Assembly: GCA_015492495.1 (NCBI GenBank)
Contig: WGEY01000013.1
Span: forward strand, 1-35,211
Direction: 5' to 3'
DNA length: 35,211 bases
Source: Deltaproteobacteria bacterium
GTDB lineage: Bacteria > Desulfobacterota > GWC2-55-46 > DRQE01
Part shown: positions 32,929 through 35,211 of the stretch, piece by piece
Layout: every line of letters begins with the position of its first letter
Position numbering within the stretch: the stretch's first letter is position 1
Notes under the pieces: generated by a model
Seen by the model: only the letters and a program-made list of their open reading frames with translations
Databases searched by the model: none
What the model was told of the DNA's origin: nothing
Translations under genes and position numbers: made by a program

Positions 32929-33618
32929 CTATCTCTTTACACCGTAGCCGAGATAGTTTATGGAGGTGTCTCTTGATATCCTGAAGCTGAACCTCAGCGG
33001 ATCAAAGCTCATTCCCCGTATCTCTTCAACCTCCACCGCATTGTCCCTGAGGAGCTTTACAAGGTGTGACGGCCTTATGAACCTGTTGTAGTCGTGCGTG
33101 CCCTGCGGGAGCATTCCGAGGATATCCTCCGCGACGAACACGGCAAGAAGCCTGGCCTTCAGGGTCTTGTTTATTGTGCTGAAGAAAAAGAGCCCGCCCT
33201 TTTTCAGCAGGGAACAGGCGTTCCTTAGGAACCCTTCGAGGTCGTCTACGTGCTCGAGGACCTCCGAGCATACGATACAGTCGAAGCTTTCCGGCCCCTT
33301 TTCAAGGAGGCCCGCAACCGGCGCGACCATGTAATGGATGTCGAGTCCGCTCTTTTCCGCATGTTCCTTTGCCGCCTCGATGGCGGCGGGCGAGAGATCT
33401 ATCCCTGTCACCAGGGCGCCGGCAGAGGCGAACCTCTCTGCAAGCAGCCCCCCGCCGCATCCGATATCAAGGACCCTTTTCTTTTCGAGTCCGCCGATCT
33501 TTTCTTCGGCCTTTGATGCAAAAAAGTCGAATCTCAGCGGGTTTATCCTGTGCAGGCTCTTGAGCCTGCCCTCGGGGTTCCACCAGTCGTCTTTGAATGT
33601 ATCGAAGTTCTGCTGCAT
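32929..33618 (-). CDS. ubiG: ubiquinone biosynthesis O-methyltransferase UbiG
   Basis: SAM-dependent O-methyltransferase that acts twice in ubiquinone synthesis. 229 residues from the ATG at 33618, chosen because AGGGAAT precedes it and the UbiG N-terminus starts there. The hallmark WWNPEGRLKSLHRINPLRFD, SAM motif I VLDIGCGGGLLAERFA, GIDLSPAAIEAAKEHA, CSEVLEHV, FFSTINKTLKA and GTHDYNRFIRP all match E. coli UbiG closely as I recall it. It is the third gene of the ubiA-ubiD-ubiG cluster, 44 nt after ubiD. True UbiG points to ubiquinone rather than only menaquinone. Confidence 0.92.
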   Translation of the reverse strand: MQQNFDTFKDDWWNPEGRLKSLHRINPLRFDFFASKAEEKIGGLEKKRVLDIGCGGGLLAERFASAGALVTGIDLSPAAIEAAKEHAEKSGLDIHYMVAPVAGLLEKGPESFDCIVCSEVLEHVDDLEGFLRNACSLLKKGGLFFFSTINKTLKARLLAVFVAEDILGMLPQGTHDYNRFIRPSHLVKLLRDNAVEVEEIRGMSFDPLRFSFRISRDTSINYLGYGVKR

Positions 33619-33662
33619 ATTCCCTGTGCCGGCCCGCCGCCTATCGTTCACGGACCGGGTGA

Positions 33663-35120
33663 TCAATCGATACCGTACTCGCTCCACCGTTCGGTGACGA
33701 GCTCTATTATGTCCGCATCCATCTCCATCTTCTCCCCCCACTTTCTCGACACCTCGGGCGGCATCTTGTTCGTTGCATCTATTCCGAGCTTGCTGCCGAG
33801 CCCCTCCTTGGGGGATGAGAAGTCCAGATAGTCGATCGGGGTGTCTTCAATGAAGACCGTATCGCGTTTTGGATCGACCCGTGTTGCCAAGGCCCATATG
33901 ACGTCAGACCAGTTGTGCACGTCTATGTCGTCGTCGACCACGATTATGTACTTTACGTAGAGAAACTGTTTGAGGATCCCCCACAGCCCCATCATTACCC
34001 TGCGGGCATGCCCGGGGTACTGTTTCCTTATGGAGACCACGGCGATCCTGTACGAGACCGCCTCCATGGGCAGGTTGAAGTCAACGACCTCCGGAAAGTT
34101 CAACCTGAGGGTGGGCAGGTAGAGCGTGTTCAGGACCGTGCCTATGACGGCGTCCTCCTTCGGGGGCCTGCCGGTTATAGTGGTGAGGTACATCGGGTCG
34201 GCACGGTGGGTTATTGCCTTGAGGTGGAACACCGGGAACGGCTCGGCCGCGTTGTAGTAGCCGGTGTGGTCGCCGAAAGGACCCTCGAGCTCCGCCTCTC
34301 CGTGGCGTATCTCGCCTTCCAGGACGATCTCGGCCGTAGCCGGTACCTTCAGGGGCACGGTCCTGCAGTCTACAAGCTCCACGGCCTTTTTTCTCAGAAC
34401 ACCTGCAAAGAGAAACTCTCCTACATCCTCGGGGAGCGGGGTGACGGCGGCTATGGTCGTCGCCGGTTCACACCCTATGGCCACGGCAACCGGCATGGGC
34501 TCGCCCCGTTCCTGCCACAGCCTCTGGTGGTGGGCCCCGCCCCTCTGCTTGAGCCATCTCATCACTGTTCTTTTGGAATCGAGCAGCTGCATCCTGTATA
34601 CACCGACGTTGTACGGTCCGCCCGAGGGGGCTTGGGTTATGACGAGCGGCCAGGTGATGAGAGGGGTGGCGTCCTTGGGCCAGCACTTGATTATGGGAAG
34701 CCTCATAAGGTCCGCGTCATCGCCGGTGAGGACCACCTCCTGGCAGGAACCGTCACGTACCGTCTTGGGACCCAGCGTGAGCATCTTGCCGAAGAAAGGT
34801 ATCTTCTTTACGGCATCCCACAGCCCTTCCGGCGGCTTTGGCCTCTGGAGCAGGGCAATGAACTCGGCGAGTGTTTTGAAGTCCTCCTCGCCTATGCCAA
34901 GCCCGGCCGCGACCCTCTCTCGCGTGCCGTACAGGTTGGCAACGATCGGGATATCATGCCCCTTCACCTTCTCAAAAAGAACGGCCGGCCCGCCTGTCCT
35001 GACCAGCCGGTCGATGATCTCGGCTATCTCAAGGTGCGGGTCGACCTCAACCTTGATTCTCTTGAGAAGGTTTCTTGATTCGAGGGCGCTCAAGAAGGCC
35101 CTCATGTCAGTGTAGATCAT
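33663..35120 (-). CDS. ubiD: UbiD-family prenylated-FMN decarboxylase
   Basis: Removes the carboxyl group from the prenylated aromatic ring (3-polyprenyl-4-hydroxybenzoate in ubiquinone synthesis) using prenyl-FMN made by UbiX. 485 residues from the ATG at 35120, which gives MIYTDMRAFLSALESRNLLKR, matching the family start; a TTG two codons earlier is also open. The prFMN-site segments PYNVGVYRMQ and MRWLKQRGGAHH are conserved, as are AVAIGCEP and the catalytic Glu region LEGPFGDHTGYY. It sits between ubiA and ubiG. A futalosine-pathway (MqnL-like) role is the main alternative, made less likely by UbiG. Confidence 0.93.
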   Translation of the reverse strand: MIYTDMRAFLSALESRNLLKRIKVEVDPHLEIAEIIDRLVRTGGPAVLFEKVKGHDIPIVANLYGTRERVAAGLGIGEEDFKTLAEFIALLQRPKPPEGLWDAVKKIPFFGKMLTLGPKTVRDGSCQEVVLTGDDADLMRLPIIKCWPKDATPLITWPLVITQAPSGGPYNVGVYRMQLLDSKRTVMRWLKQRGGAHHQRLWQERGEPMPVAVAIGCEPATTIAAVTPLPEDVGEFLFAGVLRKKAVELVDCRTVPLKVPATAEIVLEGEIRHGEAELEGPFGDHTGYYNAAEPFPVFHLKAITHRADPMYLTTITGRPPKEDAVIGTVLNTLYLPTLRLNFPEVVDFNLPMEAVSYRIAVVSIRKQYPGHARRVMMGLWGILKQFLYVKYIIVVDDDIDVHNWSDVIWALATRVDPKRDTVFIEDTPIDYLDFSSPKEGLGSKLGIDATNKMPPEVSRKWGEKMEMDADIIELVTERWSEYGID

Positions 35121-35139
35121 GGACAAGTCTCTGCTGTCT

Positions 35140-35211
35140 TTAAAGTATCATGTTGCTGTTCATGTCGATTATTATGGCAAAAAGGATCAACACCCCGGCC
35201 CACACATTGGC
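35140..35211 (-). CDS. ubiA: 3' end of a membrane protein gene, probably UbiA prenyltransferase
   Basis: Only the last 23 codons are in the window. They encode ANVWAGVLILFAIIIDM followed by a short tail, then TAA at 35142-35140. A final hydrophobic helix with N-x-W-x-G at its start is how UbiA 4-hydroxybenzoate prenyltransferases end, and the gene lies 19 nt before ubiD on the same strand. The identification rests on this tail and context. Confidence 0.55.
   Translation of the reverse strand, partial: ANVWAGVLILFAIIIDMNSNMIL

Noticed and set aside
1-35211. CRISPR array, insertion sequence, integrase or prophage
   Set aside because: No regular spaced repeats, transposase or phage proteins were found; the only repeat-type element is the short palindrome before folD.

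Overview
The window is a gene-dense chromosomal segment from a Gram-negative (diderm, LPS-making) bacterium. GC content looks close to 60% and the genes use AGG (Arg) and ATA (Ile) codons freely. The order lysS-lolC-lolD-bamA-ompH-lpxD-fabZ-lpxA-(Gfo/Idh dehydrogenase)-lpxB-msbA is, from memory, like that of Geobacter-type Desulfobacterota, so a Desulfobacterota- or Nitrospirota-like organism is my best guess. This was not tested by a search. I see no transposase, phage gene or CRISPR array.

Left part (1-4.75 kb, minus strand): a potassium operon from a strong sigma70-type promoter: a small helical protein of unknown function, TrkH, a half-size TrkA/KtrA regulator, and a CPA2 (Kef-type) antiporter that runs off the left edge. 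Divergent from it are folD and an orphan metV (one-carbon metabolism). A palindromic repeat fills almost the whole folD leader. Then come a class I HDAC-fold deacetylase, a structured non-coding stretch, a small XRE regulator with operator-like palindromes, a CrcB fluoride channel with a DUF190 protein, and alanine dehydrogenase.

Centre (10.5-28 kb, plus strand): lysS followed by a long outer-membrane biogenesis block. It covers lipoprotein release (LolC, LolD), beta-barrel assembly (BamA with an extra N-terminal domain, and an OmpH/Skp chaperone) and lipid A synthesis, Kdo transfer and export (LpxD, FabZ, LpxA, a GnnA-like dehydrogenase, LpxB, MsbA, a DUF374/LpxJ-like acyltransferase broken by a frameshift at an A9 tract, WaaA, LpxK). 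LpxC and the UDP-diacylglucosamine hydrolase (LpxH/I/G) are not here.

Right part (28-35.2 kb): a promoter-driven, 6S-like structured RNA with a U-tract end, then the selenocysteine tRNA gene (selC), so the organism probably decodes UGA as Sec. Converging on selC with no spacer is a two-gene minus-strand unit: a Cyc2-like fused monohaem cytochrome/outer-membrane barrel and a YajG/PEGA-type lipoprotein. After these come pyrE-pyrF, a second XRE regulator with a clear palindromic operator, and a minus-strand quinone operon (ubiA tail, ubiD, ubiG). The UbiG-type methyltransferase and the Cyc2-like protein together hint at a higher-potential electron-transport chain than a strict menaquinone anaerobe would need. 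That is inference.
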